This document shows positions 1 through 7,086 of a stretch of 13,184 bases of DNA, one piece after another. The notes beneath the pieces are model-generated. The model was given only the letters and a program-made list of their open reading frames with translations. It did not search any database and was not told where the DNA came from. The number at the start of each line of letters is the position of its first letter. The first letter of the stretch is position 1. The position numbers and the translations under genes are program-made. The DNA comes from Candidatus Neomicrothrix sp. UBA7388 (lineage in GTDB: Bacteria; Actinomycetota; Acidimicrobiia; Acidimicrobiales; Poriferisodalaceae): assembly GCA_002470695.1 (NCBI GenBank), contig DKNM01000032.1, forward strand, positions 1 through 13,184, written 5' to 3'.

Positions 1-2
1 CT

Positions 3-1190
3 CTAAATAACGTTTCGATCTTGTCGTTCGTTTATTTCGTCAGGGGTTAACCCCAAGAATTCTTGGTAGATGGCTTCGTTATCGGCACCTACTGGGTGAA
101 AAACTTCGAGCTCTCTTAGTCGCGAGCCGTGAAACCTAAGTGGACTATGCGGCAGAGGAATATCGCCCAGGGTGTCATGTGTAACCCACTGCAGAAATTC
201 ACGCTCAATAAGGTGAGCGTCATTGACTACTTCGTCCACTGTCCGGACAATTGCTATGGGTACGCCAGCTTTTGACATGCGTTCCGCTACTTCGCTGCGT
301 GGGCGCGAACAAGTCCATCCTTTTACAAGGTCGTCGACGTCTTGCATGTGTTGAGCCCGGTCTGTGTTGTGCCGAAAGCGGGCATCTTCGAATAGATCAG
401 TTCGCTCAATCACTTCTAGTACTGCTCGCCAGTGCTTGTTCGTCACTGATATTAGGGCTACATGTCCATCCAGACATTGGTAAACATCGTACGGAGCCAC
501 ACCCAAAGCAGCATGCTTATTTCCAGTACGAGTGGCAGTCCCGGTTTGATGCCAAGAAAGCAGATTGGAGCAAAGAGTATGGTAAGCGGCCTCAGCCATC
601 GAAGTTTCGACTAATCGTCCCTCACCAGTCCTCTCGACATCCAGAAGGGCCGTAACGATGGCACCGTACAGATGTGCTCCGCCGAGAAAGTCGATAAAGG
701 CAACGCCCGCTTTTACTGGGTCTTGATCTGTGTGTCCCGTAACACTCAGCGGTCCCATGTGCGCCTGCACTGTTATATCCATAGCCGTTTGTTGCGCGTC
801 TGGGCCGCTCAAACCAAAACCGGAGGCATGAGCGAAAACAAGTCTGGGGTTCACTTCCCAAAGTGAACTCGCGTCTATACCTAATTTTTCCGGCACTCCT
901 GGCGCATAGTTGACGAGTACTACATCCGACTTTTTTGCCAGGCCCATGAACATTGACTTGCCCTCGTCAGATTTGAGATCCAGTGTTATCGCTTCTTTCG
1001 AAGAATTAATCGATGCGTATGAAATCGAGTCTCCTCTTGCTCGTAACGGCTCTCCGCGTGTTTGCTCAATCTTGATAACCCTTGCGCCCGCCATGGAGAG
1101 CAGAAATCCTGCGTACGGCCCTTGGTAAATCTGTCCCAAATCCAGAACAGTGATGCCCTCTAGTGGAAGCCCGCGATCGGCGGAGCTCAC
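3..1190 (-). CDS. Class III (CaiB/BaiF family) CoA-transferase
   Basis: Likely moves CoA from a donor acyl-CoA to a free carboxylic acid in the cytoplasm; the substrate is unknown. The 395 residues match the usual length of the family. The N-terminus has the typical LDLGQ and AGARVIKIE segments (about residues 16-42), followed by GFGLSGP (124-130) and a VQA..GPLSVTG stretch (141-152). Asp167 in the FIDFLGG segment lies where the family places its catalytic aspartate (Asp169 in formyl-CoA transferase). The start is GTG and shares a GTGA overlap with the stop of the acyl-CoA dehydrogenase gene upstream, indicating translational coupling. The TAG stop is at positions 3-5, so the gene is complete and the operon may continue beyond the window. 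Pairing with an acyl-CoA dehydrogenase recalls the CaiB/CaiA pair of carnitine metabolism, but that does not fix the substrate. Confidence 0.93.
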   Translation of the reverse strand: MSSADRGLPLEGITVLDLGQIYQGPYAGFLLSMAGARVIKIEQTRGEPLRARGDSISYASINSSKEAITLDLKSDEGKSMFMGLAKKSDVVLVNYAPGVPEKLGIDASSLWEVNPRLVFAHASGFGLSGPDAQQTAMDITVQAHMGPLSVTGHTDQDPVKAGVAFIDFLGGAHLYGAIVTALLDVERTGEGRLVETSMAEAAYHTLCSNLLSWHQTGTATRTGNKHAALGVAPYDVYQCLDGHVALISVTNKHWRAVLEVIERTDLFEDARFRHNTDRAQHMQDVDDLVKGWTCSRPRSEVAERMSKAGVPIAIVRTVDEVVNDAHLIEREFLQWVTHDTLGDIPLPHSPLRFHGSRLRELEVFHPVGADNEAIYQEFLGLTPDEINERQDRNVI

Positions 1191-2353
1191 TTGAAACTTC
1201 CGCCGAGAATATCGCGAGCCATAATTAGTCGTTGCACTTCACTTGGACCCTCGCCGACACGCCGAATTCTTAATTCGCGGTACCACCTTTCTAAAGGCAA
1301 GTCTTTAGTGACACCGACGCCGCCATGAATTTGGATACAACGATCAACTACTCGGCTGCTTGCTTCGGTAGCCACTAGCTTGGCCATGGCTGCCTCAGTT
1401 CGGAAACGGTCTCCCCTGTCAGCCTTTTGTGCAGCCTCTAGTACGCAATACTTAGCGTGACGGATATCAATTTCGTTGTCCACCACCATCCATTGAATCG
1501 CTTGCTTCTCTGCGAGCGCAGAACCGAAAGTCTCCCGATTTTTTGCCCAGTCGATGGCCATTTCCTGTGCCTTAATCGCAGGGCCGATGCAGCCCGCAGC
1601 GTATGGAATTCTCTGTCGGCTTAGGCGATCGTTAGCAATGGCGAAGCCTCCATTAACCTCTCCCAAGATGTTGTCCTCGGGAACGCGCATCTCATCGAAC
1701 TGTAATTCTGTCGCATAGTGTGTCGCCCGTAAGGTGTGTACCACGCGACGGACGTGAAAACCTGGCGTATCGGTGTCAACTATGAACGCTGTCACACCGT
1801 TGCGACCAGGGTCATCTGAGGTTCGCGCAAAGATGAGTGCGTAATCGGCCTTATCGGCTCCGGATATATATAGCTTGGCGCCAGAAAGAACCCATTCCCC
1901 GCCGTCTTTGAAGCCTCGCGTCTGAATAGCTCGAGCGGGATCCGAACCGCCCGATGGCTCTGTGAGGGCGAAGCAGCCTTTCTTTTCGCCTCGGAGAGTG
2001 GGGTATAGCCAGCGCTCTTTCTGCTCCTCTGTTGCTTCGTAAAGTTGGGCTAAGCCTGCGCCCCCAAATACTCCGTAACAAGGGTTGTAGAGGCCGGCTC
2101 TATGTTGAGACATCTCGATTGCCATTAAGGCACGGGTGGTCGTATCAAGACCCGGGCCACCGTACTCCTCAGGAATATCCAGACCGTAAAAACCCATCGA
2201 CTGGGTCTTCCCGACTAAGCGGTCATAGTCCGCTGGAAGAAGTGAGCCCGCATCAGGATCTAGTTCATCTTCCAAAGGAACTATTTCGCTTTCCACGAAA
2301 CGCCTTGTCGTATCGACTATTAGTTGCTGTTCTTCACTGAGCCTGTAGTCCAT
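1187..2353 (-). CDS. Acyl-CoA dehydrogenase (CaiA/ACAD10-11-like)
   Basis: FAD enzyme that would introduce an alpha,beta double bond into an acyl-CoA, passing electrons to ETF. From the ATG chosen here it has 388 residues, normal for the family. The N-terminal helical domain runs from about 1 to 125. The FAD/substrate signature CFALTEPSGGSDPA is at 127-140. The C-terminal domain has RETFGSALAEKQAIQ (273-287), QIHGGVGVTKDLPLERWYRE (341-360) and a GEGPSEVQR segment (367-375), in which Glu368 is the likely catalytic base. The GEGPSEV form is closer to CaiA/ACAD10-11 than to medium-chain enzymes. I prefer the ATG at 2353 because AAGGA stands just before it and family proteins begin near MDYRLSEEQ. 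A TTG 11 codons upstream (2386) is possible but would overlap the preceding gene. The gap to that gene is 10 nt, and the 3' end overlaps the CoA-transferase by 4 nt. Confidence 0.95.
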   Translation of the reverse strand: MDYRLSEEQQLIVDTTRRFVESEIVPLEDELDPDAGSLLPADYDRLVGKTQSMGFYGLDIPEEYGGPGLDTTTRALMAIEMSQHRAGLYNPCYGVFGGAGLAQLYEATEEQKERWLYPTLRGEKKGCFALTEPSGGSDPARAIQTRGFKDGGEWVLSGAKLYISGADKADYALIFARTSDDPGRNGVTAFIVDTDTPGFHVRRVVHTLRATHYATELQFDEMRVPEDNILGEVNGGFAIANDRLSRQRIPYAAGCIGPAIKAQEMAIDWAKNRETFGSALAEKQAIQWMVVDNEIDIRHAKYCVLEAAQKADRGDRFRTEAAMAKLVATEASSRVVDRCIQIHGGVGVTKDLPLERWYRELRIRRVGEGPSEVQRLIMARDILGGSFK

Positions 2354-2363
2354 TTGATCCTTT

Positions 2364-2699
2364 TCAATCAGGAGATAGTCGGCCAACCCGAGACTCTTCG
2401 TCCCGCTGATGAGGCGGAAGTTCTCCGTTGTCGTGCAAATGAAGCATTAAAAGCTCGTCCCATCTGCTGCGGTAGTTTGATGTAAATTCACAGCGAAAAA
2501 ATTTTGCTGTGTCTTTGTGTAAAGAGAGTTCTTCCTCCAGAGCGCTTCTGATGCCAAATAGGTGTTTGGCGCCGGCGTAGCCGACCGAAAGCACATTGCC
2601 TTCCTCGTCAGCGACCTGGTAGACCCCCAACTGGCCAGGAAGCGCTGCGATTGCCTCAGAGTTGAGGTGCTCCCAAGGTTTTTCAAGCCTGATACCCAT
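2364..2699 (-). CDS. Small protein with a degenerate GIY-YIG-like signature
   Basis: Hypothetical protein of 111 residues, not assigned to a named family. Seen in the sequence: LPGQLGVYQVADEEGNVLSVG (20-40), so a GVY triplet at 25-27, then GYAG at 40-43, Arg51 in a following helix (GIRSALEEEL), and Glu82 in a second helix (WDELLMLHLHDNG, 80-92). This order (GIY, YIG, Arg, Glu) and spacing match the compact GIY-YIG nuclease fold, with both tyrosines kept but YIG changed to YAG. Short GIY-YIG-like proteins of unknown role are known in archaea and bacteria. Inference: a fold relative, possibly without nuclease activity. The start ATG has a good AAGGGA site about 8 nt upstream. It lies 14 nt after the amidohydrolase stop and 10 nt before the acyl-CoA dehydrogenase ATG, so it is an operon member. 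The charged tail after residue 95 may be disordered. Confidence 0.72.
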   Translation of the reverse strand: MGIRLEKPWEHLNSEAIAALPGQLGVYQVADEEGNVLSVGYAGAKHLFGIRSALEEELSLHKDTAKFFRCEFTSNYRSRWDELLMLHLHDNGELPPHQRDEESRVGRLSPD

Positions 2700-2713
2700 C
2701 TTTGGCTTCCCTT

Positions 2714-3892
2714 TTAGTGAGAGATAGATGGCGAAGCGATAGCCGAACCCATCAAGTCTTCAAAATTTGCTCGGAAAAACTTGTCTTTAACTTCGGCGGA
2801 GAAATGTTCTACTTCGTTGTCAAACCTCCTGAGCGGATTCCGTCCTCCCTCTACATGAGGGAAGTCAGAGCTGAACATGCAGATTTCTTCGCCCGTGTTT
2901 TCAATGATCCACCCAGTGGGTTCAGTTGGAAAGGGCGTCACCCTGATTTGTCGATGCACATAATCGGAAGGCCGCATGCTTAGTTTTTGGAGCCGTCCCT
3001 CGTGCCGTTCAAACGCATCGAAGGCTGCCTCTAGCTGTCTCATAAAGGACGGAAGCCATGCTGCGCCGAGTTCTATGATGCCGACCTTAAGGTCCGGGAA
3101 GCGTTCGAATACCCCATCAAAAATAAGAGTAGAAAGCGCCTGAATTGGAGGCGAGGCAATTGCCATATATGAGACGGAACGGAAATTCTCTCCACCACCA
3201 TGGAAATCGGGTTCAGGTGGTAATCCGTTATTTCTGTGTTGTGGAGGCATAACTAGATCGGGAGTCGCTACGTGCATCACAACAGGTATCCCGGCTTCTT
3301 GTGCTGTGTTCCAAATTTTGTCGAACGCTATGTGACTATGAGCGTGATTTTTCGGCATCCGATTCGGTATCAAGAGAGCGGAGGCTCCTTCATCGATTGC
3401 CTCGACTGCGCAGTCAGGAGCCATTTCTAAATCTTGGAGCGGTACATAGGCGACTGGAAGTAGTCGCTCATCCCCTGAACAAAAAGCTATTTGTGCACGA
3501 TTGGCTGCTGAGGCTGTTGCGTAAGTAAGCGCGGGCGAAGCTTCGTGTTCCATTACCTCGAGAAGGGTGTTGGGCATTGTCGGGAAAACCAGTTGGCTTG
3601 CGAAGCCCATGTGATCTAGCGCTTCGCTGCGATCGGCAGGGCTCCACGCTCCGTGGGCCCTATAGTTTTTTCGAATCATGATCTCGTGTTCCGCGGAGGC
3701 GCGAAACTCTGAGTCTTGTTGAAGGTCTCGACAATGGTCGATCTCGCTAAAAATAGGGCTTTCTTCACTCTCAAAGAAATTTGAGCGGGCGTATTCACGT
3801 ACCTCCTTGGTAGCAAAATTGTCCAACCACTCTGGAGGCTCCATGGTGTGAGCGTCGGCGTCGTGAATTATCCGATCTTTTACGTAGGTCAT
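2714..3892 (-). CDS. Amidohydrolase family 2 (metal-dependent TIM-barrel) protein
   Basis: Cytosolic TIM-barrel hydrolase or decarboxylase of the amidohydrolase-2 superfamily (relatives include ACMSD and gamma-resorcylate decarboxylase); no secretion signal is seen. The 392 residues carry the expected metal and active-site elements: DADAHTMEP at 11-19 (the D-x-H motif Asp13/His15, with Glu18), His207 in VVMHVATP after strand 5, KVGIIELGAAWLP (269-281), and Asp343 in MFSSDFPHVEGG near the C-terminus, the usual last metal-site Asp. Uncharacterised proteins of this form are common in actinobacteria that degrade aromatic or fatty acids. The ATG has GGAG 7 nt upstream. The gene lies 61 nt downstream of dapD and 14 nt upstream of the small GIY-YIG-like gene. 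Its partners suggest a carboxylate or CoA-ester degradation pathway; the substrate cannot be told. Confidence 0.88.
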   Translation of the reverse strand: MTYVKDRIIHDADAHTMEPPEWLDNFATKEVREYARSNFFESEESPIFSEIDHCRDLQQDSEFRASAEHEIMIRKNYRAHGAWSPADRSEALDHMGFASQLVFPTMPNTLLEVMEHEASPALTYATASAANRAQIAFCSGDERLLPVAYVPLQDLEMAPDCAVEAIDEGASALLIPNRMPKNHAHSHIAFDKIWNTAQEAGIPVVMHVATPDLVMPPQHRNNGLPPEPDFHGGGENFRSVSYMAIASPPIQALSTLIFDGVFERFPDLKVGIIELGAAWLPSFMRQLEAAFDAFERHEGRLQKLSMRPSDYVHRQIRVTPFPTEPTGWIIENTGEEICMFSSDFPHVEGGRNPLRRFDNEVEHFSAEVKDKFFRANFEDLMGSAIASPSISH

Positions 3893-3919
3893 GATGTATC
3901 TCCGTAATTGCTTGCTGTG

Positions 3920-3925
3920 ATGCTA
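3920..3925 (-). promoter_or_regulatory. Possible internal -10 box (TAGCAT) for the amidohydrolase operon
   Basis: In the 61-nt gap between dapD and the amidohydrolase, the minus strand carries TAGCAT, a match to the actinobacterial TANNNT -10 consensus. It would start a transcript with a leader of roughly 20 nt containing the GGAG ribosome site. No convincing -35 element is visible. A promoter here would let the catabolic genes be expressed apart from dapD. The motif is short and could be chance. Confidence 0.3.
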
Positions 3926-3953
3926 GTTGCGACGGCTGGCTGTCTGCTCGTAG

Positions 3954-4850
3954 CTAGTTGTCATGAAGTTCTTCATTGATTCCTTCCCACCTGTCAGGGT
4001 CTAGGACCCGCATTTCGATGGCGCCCGAGGAGCTGTTTCGGATCAACAGCATGCCTGAGCGTCCCGAAAGTTCCTTGCCCTTTACAATTAACCCGTCGGG
4101 CAATGTGACCTGACTGCCTGCAGTTACATAGCAACCCGCTTCCACGGTGCAGTTATCGCCTAGAGAAATCCCGATACCAGAATTGGCGCCAAGCAGGCAG
4201 TTCTCACCCACCGTAATCGTTTCCTTTCCTCCTCCCGACAGTGTGCCCATTATCGATGCACTCCCCCCGATATCGCTGTTCGCACCGACAACTACGCCGG
4301 CGCTAATCCGGCCTTCTATCATCGAGGGTCCTAAGGTGCCGGCATTAAAATTGCAGAAACCTTCATGCATAATCGTTGTGCCTTCCGCAAGATGTGCGCC
4401 TAGCCGAACTCGATCGGCGTCAGCGATACGAACACCAGATGGGACTACATAGTCAGTCATGCGCGGGAACTTATCTACTGATGTGACGGAGATAGCCGAG
4501 CCTGAATCAGCAGCAAGACTTGCTAGCTCGCTGACTTTCTCGGGTAATACCGGACCGGCGTTAGTCCAAGCGCAGTTGGTTAGCAACCCGAAGATTCCTT
4601 CCATGTTCGCTCCGTGCGGCTCAACTTCACGTCGGCTAAGGAGATGAAGTCTCAGGTATGCGTCAGCGAGGGTTGTAGCGGGGTGCTTGAGGTCAGTGAT
4701 TGTAGTCTCGACAACTCGCCCTTCAATAAGGCCCAGCGTCTCGGCAAGGCAGGCCCTCTTGGGTTCTACGGATCCTTCCGGATACCAGACGTCCAATTGA
4801 GTTTCTGACTCTCGGTCGAAATAGCTATGGCCAACTGCAGTGATGCTCAT
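3954..4850 (-). CDS. dapD: 2,3,4,5-tetrahydropyridine-2,6-dicarboxylate N-succinyltransferase, actinobacterial type
   Basis: Transfers succinyl from succinyl-CoA to tetrahydrodipicolinate in the succinylase branch of diaminopimelate/lysine synthesis, supplying peptidoglycan. From the ATG at 4850 the protein has 298 residues and closely resembles the mycobacterial enzyme as I remember it: DAYLRLHLLS and EPHGANMEGIFGLLTN in the N-terminal domain, then VDKFPRMTDYVVP, GVRIADADRVRLGAHLAEGT, FCNFNAGTLGPSMIEGRIS, SIMGTLSGGG and CLLGANSGIGISLGDNC, the left-handed beta-helix hexapeptide repeats. It ends in NEELHDN, like the mycobacterial NEDLHAN. The frame stays open for 45 codons upstream (to 4985), but that stretch lacks family similarity and is more likely leader and divergent promoter. 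No Shine-Dalgarno precedes the chosen ATG. It is first in a co-directional set of catabolic genes, an unusual neighbourhood. Confidence 0.96.
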   Translation of the reverse strand: MSITAVGHSYFDRESETQLDVWYPEGSVEPKRACLAETLGLIEGRVVETTITDLKHPATTLADAYLRLHLLSRREVEPHGANMEGIFGLLTNCAWTNAGPVLPEKVSELASLAADSGSAISVTSVDKFPRMTDYVVPSGVRIADADRVRLGAHLAEGTTIMHEGFCNFNAGTLGPSMIEGRISAGVVVGANSDIGGSASIMGTLSGGGKETITVGENCLLGANSGIGISLGDNCTVEAGCYVTAGSQVTLPDGLIVKGKELSGRSGMLLIRNSSSGAIEMRVLDPDRWEGINEELHDN

Positions 4851-5014
4851 TGGGCCATTTTTGCAGGCAGAACGTCGGATACCGCAGTAAACCGAGATTT
4901 CGAGTGGAAATTTAAGCAATTTTTTGTCTAAGGAGCGCTTAATTGAGCTGCCGCAGAAAATGATATTTCGATTCATTAGCGGCAAGGGCCCTCTTGCGCC
5001 TAGTTTCGAGTGCT
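4851..5014. promoter_or_regulatory. Divergent intergenic region between dapD and the nitronate monooxygenase gene
   Basis: This 164-bp spacer must hold promoters for both directions. On plus, TAGTTT at 5001-5006 lies 8 nt before the monooxygenase ATG and fits a leaderless start. On minus, TAAATT (4914-4909) and TATCAT further upstream are TANNNT candidates for dapD, without clear -35 boxes. A three-codon minus-strand ORF (ATG GCC CAA TGA, 4858-4847) ends across the dapD start codon. No hairpin terminator or riboswitch-like structure is evident. Confidence 0.45.
5001..5006 (+). promoter_or_regulatory. -10 box (TAGTTT) for the nitronate monooxygenase gene
   Basis: TAGTTT matches TANNNT and ends 8 nt before the ATG at 5015, so transcription would begin at or next to the start codon. 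This favours ATG 5015 over the in-frame TTG at 4994, which would put the promoter inside the coding sequence. TTG 4994 does have AAGGG upstream, so it is not excluded. Confidence 0.4.
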
Positions 5015-6160
5015 ATGAAGACACCTGTCTGTGAAATGCTCGGCGTGGATGTTCCGATCCTCGCATTCACCCACTGTAGAGACGTCGTCGCTGCTGTCAC
5101 CAAAGCCGGTGGTTTTGGAGTGCTTGGCGCGGCTGGTCACACTCCTGAACAACTCGATGTTGATTTGCAATGGATTCAAGATGAGGTTGGAGATAAACCT
5201 TTTGGAGTTGACATCATTGTTCCGGCGAAATACGAGGGCTCATCGGAGGGTGGTAAATCGCTCAGTGATCTTTCCGACATGATTCCTCAAACTCATCGTG
5301 ACTTCGTCGACGACATGATGGAGCGGTACGCTGTCCCGCCTCTTCCCAAAGGCGATGCTGAAGGAAAGAATGGCGGAGTTTCCTCGGAGGCGGAGCCGCC
5401 CATGACTTATGCGCAGGCAGTGCCCTTAATGGATGTCGCCTTTTCGCACCCAATTAAGCTCATTGTTAATGCGCTGGGCCCGCCTCCACCGGACATGATT
5501 GAGAGGGCTCACTCGAACGGAGTTTTGGTTGGAGCTCTAGCTGGCAAAAAAGCTCATGCTGTCCGCCATGTGGCCTCGGGTGTCGACATCATCATTGCCC
5601 AGGGTCATGAGGCAGGTGGACACACTGGGGATATTGGAACCATGGTTCTCGTCCCTGAGATTGTTGACGCAGTCGCCCCTACACCTGTCTTGGCTGCAGG
5701 CGGGATAGGTAGTGGAAGACAAGTTGCGGCTTCAATGGCGCTTGGGGCTCAGGGAGTTTGGTGCGGTTCGGTCTGGCTGACAACGCTAGAGGCGGAAACG
5801 CACCCGGTTGTGAAGGAAAAATTTCTCGGTGCTACCTCTTCTGACACTTTGAGATCACGCTCTCGCACTGGAAAGCCTGCTCGTCAATTACGATCTGCGT
5901 GGACTGACGAATGGGAGGGTGAATCATCGCCAGGTACATTGCCGATGCCTCTGCAACCAATGTTGATCGCTCAAGCGAGTCGTCAAGTCGATAGAGCGGC
6001 TATGAACCCGGAGAATAAGGGCGCGGTCGAGCTATCCAATTATTTTGTTGGACAGATTGTGGGTTCGATGAATGAGTCGATTTCGGCGACACGGGTAGTT
6101 GAGGACATGATCACCGAGTACCTCGATGTGATGGAGCGTTTTGACTCTTTGAATAATTAG
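5015..6160 (+). CDS. Nitronate monooxygenase (2-nitropropane dioxygenase) family FMN protein
   Basis: FMN TIM-barrel enzyme; characterised relatives oxidise alkyl nitronates, while others (FabK-like) reduce enoyl-ACP, so the true substrate is open. The 381 residues include VDVPILAF near the N-terminus, AGGFGVLGAAGHTPEQL (31-47), the diagnostic AQGHEAGGHTG (195-205) with the putative catalytic His203, and the FMN phosphate-binding AAGGIGSG (227-234) followed by ALGAQGVWCGSVWL (242-255). A hydrophilic stretch from about 72 to 128, rich in Gly, Ser, Asp and Glu, is longer than the equivalent in short NMOs and probably forms a surface loop or helix pair. The ATG at 5015 has no clear Shine-Dalgarno and may be leaderless. 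The SDR gene follows 56 nt downstream on the same strand, so the two may be co-transcribed. Confidence 0.9.
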   Translation: MKTPVCEMLGVDVPILAFTHCRDVVAAVTKAGGFGVLGAAGHTPEQLDVDLQWIQDEVGDKPFGVDIIVPAKYEGSSEGGKSLSDLSDMIPQTHRDFVDDMMERYAVPPLPKGDAEGKNGGVSSEAEPPMTYAQAVPLMDVAFSHPIKLIVNALGPPPPDMIERAHSNGVLVGALAGKKAHAVRHVASGVDIIIAQGHEAGGHTGDIGTMVLVPEIVDAVAPTPVLAAGGIGSGRQVAASMALGAQGVWCGSVWLTTLEAETHPVVKEKFLGATSSDTLRSRSRTGKPARQLRSAWTDEWEGESSPGTLPMPLQPMLIAQASRQVDRAAMNPENKGAVELSNYFVGQIVGSMNESISATRVVEDMITEYLDVMERFDSLNN

Positions 6161-6216
6161 CGCTGGGGCGAAGAATTAGCTAGCTGAGTAGAAGACCTAG
6201 CGAAGAAGGAGACCTC

Positions 6217-7086
6217 ATGGAGACAATGAAGAATCGTGTAGCCGTTGTTACTGGAGCGGCTTCGGGTATCGGTAAGGCGCTTTCGTTAGCTTTCGCTGCT
6301 GAGGGTTCATCTGTTGTGCTTGCCGATGTTGAAGACGAAGCGCTTGCTGCGGCGAAGGCCGAAGTCGAGGCTCTTGGTGTAACCGCTTTAGCGGTTAAGA
6401 CTGATGTGACTGATGAGGAGTCGGTCGCCGACTTGTGCTCGGCGACGCTTGAAGCTTTCGGGGAAGTACACATTCTTTGTAATAACGCCGGCGTTGGTGG
6501 CGGCGGTTTAATTAAAAACCAGCAGTTAGTTGATTGGAAATGGGTTATTGACGTTTCGTTATGGGGCGTTATCAATGGTTTGCATCACTTTCTGCCGCAT
6601 TTGATTGAAGCGGAAGACAGCCATGTGGTCAGCACCGCTTCGGTAGCTGGATTGATGGCGGTTCCCGGACTCGCTCCCTATAACGCAGCTAAATATGGGG
6701 TAGTCGCAATAATGGAGACTTTGCATCATGAAATGATGCGTGACGAGGAAGCCAACTTAGGTGTATCGGTTTTGTGTCCAGGTGTAGTTCGCACGAATAT
6801 AGCTACCGCCCAACGGAATCGACCGGAGCACTTACGACGCCAGAAGGGTGAATCCGGTTCGAACGCCGCGAAGGCTCCCGAAGAAGCTCGCAAGAGAAAT
6901 TCAGCTATAGCGGCGGCATTAGAAAACGGTATGGAGCCCTCCGATGTAGCTTCACAGGTCGTCAATGCAATTTACGATCGCAGATTCTGGGTTCTCAGTC
7001 ACCCGGAATTACTCGGCGAAATAAACCATCGAAACCAGGAATTAGCTGCCCTGAAGAACCCGACATTGATTTCAGACTTCACATAG
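6217..7086 (+). CDS. Short-chain dehydrogenase/reductase (classical SDR)
   Basis: NAD(P)-dependent oxidoreductase acting on an unidentified alcohol or ketone, probably cytosolic. It has 289 residues with a classical Rossmann fold: TGAASGIG at 12-19, an acidic Asp37 at the end of strand 2 (LADVED) that favours NAD(H) over NADP(H), NNAG at 89-92, Ser142 in VVSTASVAG, and the YNAAK motif with Tyr155 and Lys159. PGVVRTNI (188-195) follows as usual. The position commonly occupied by the structural/catalytic Asn in DVNLWG is Ser114 here (DVSLWG). The long tail after about 200 carries a charged, Ala/Lys/Glu-rich segment. The ATG is preceded by a strong AAGGAG site; a second ATG three codons later is less well placed. 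Its 3' end overlaps the convergent downstream gene by 8 nt. Confidence 0.93.
   Translation: METMKNRVAVVTGAASGIGKALSLAFAAEGSSVVLADVEDEALAAAKAEVEALGVTALAVKTDVTDEESVADLCSATLEAFGEVHILCNNAGVGGGGLIKNQQLVDWKWVIDVSLWGVINGLHHFLPHLIEAEDSHVVSTASVAGLMAVPGLAPYNAAKYGVVAIMETLHHEMMRDEEANLGVSVLCPGVVRTNIATAQRNRPEHLRRQKGESGSNAAKAPEEARKRNSAIAAALENGMEPSDVASQVVNAIYDRRFWVLSHPELLGEINHRNQELAALKNPTLISDFT

Noticed and set aside
251-655. A 134-codon plus-strand open frame opposite the CoA-transferase
   Set aside because: It is antisense to conserved CoA-transferase sequence, with no recognisable motif and an unlikely Arg/Cys/Leu/Ser-rich composition.
3922-3959. Repeated 8-mer CAACTAGC (minus strand) around the dapD stop and in the gap after it
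   Set aside because: Only two copies of 8 bp, one of them including the dapD stop codon, with no symmetry or further copies; likely chance.
4851-4985. A 45-codon N-terminal extension of dapD, giving a 343-residue protein
   Set aside because: The extra residues do not resemble DapD, while the mycobacterial enzyme aligns from the internal Met at 4850. The stretch is more likely leader and promoter.
6180-6575. A 131-codon minus-strand open frame opposite the SDR gene
   Set aside because: It lies wholly antisense to well-supported SDR coding sequence, has a low-complexity Ser/Ala/Thr composition typical of a reverse reading, and has no family motif.
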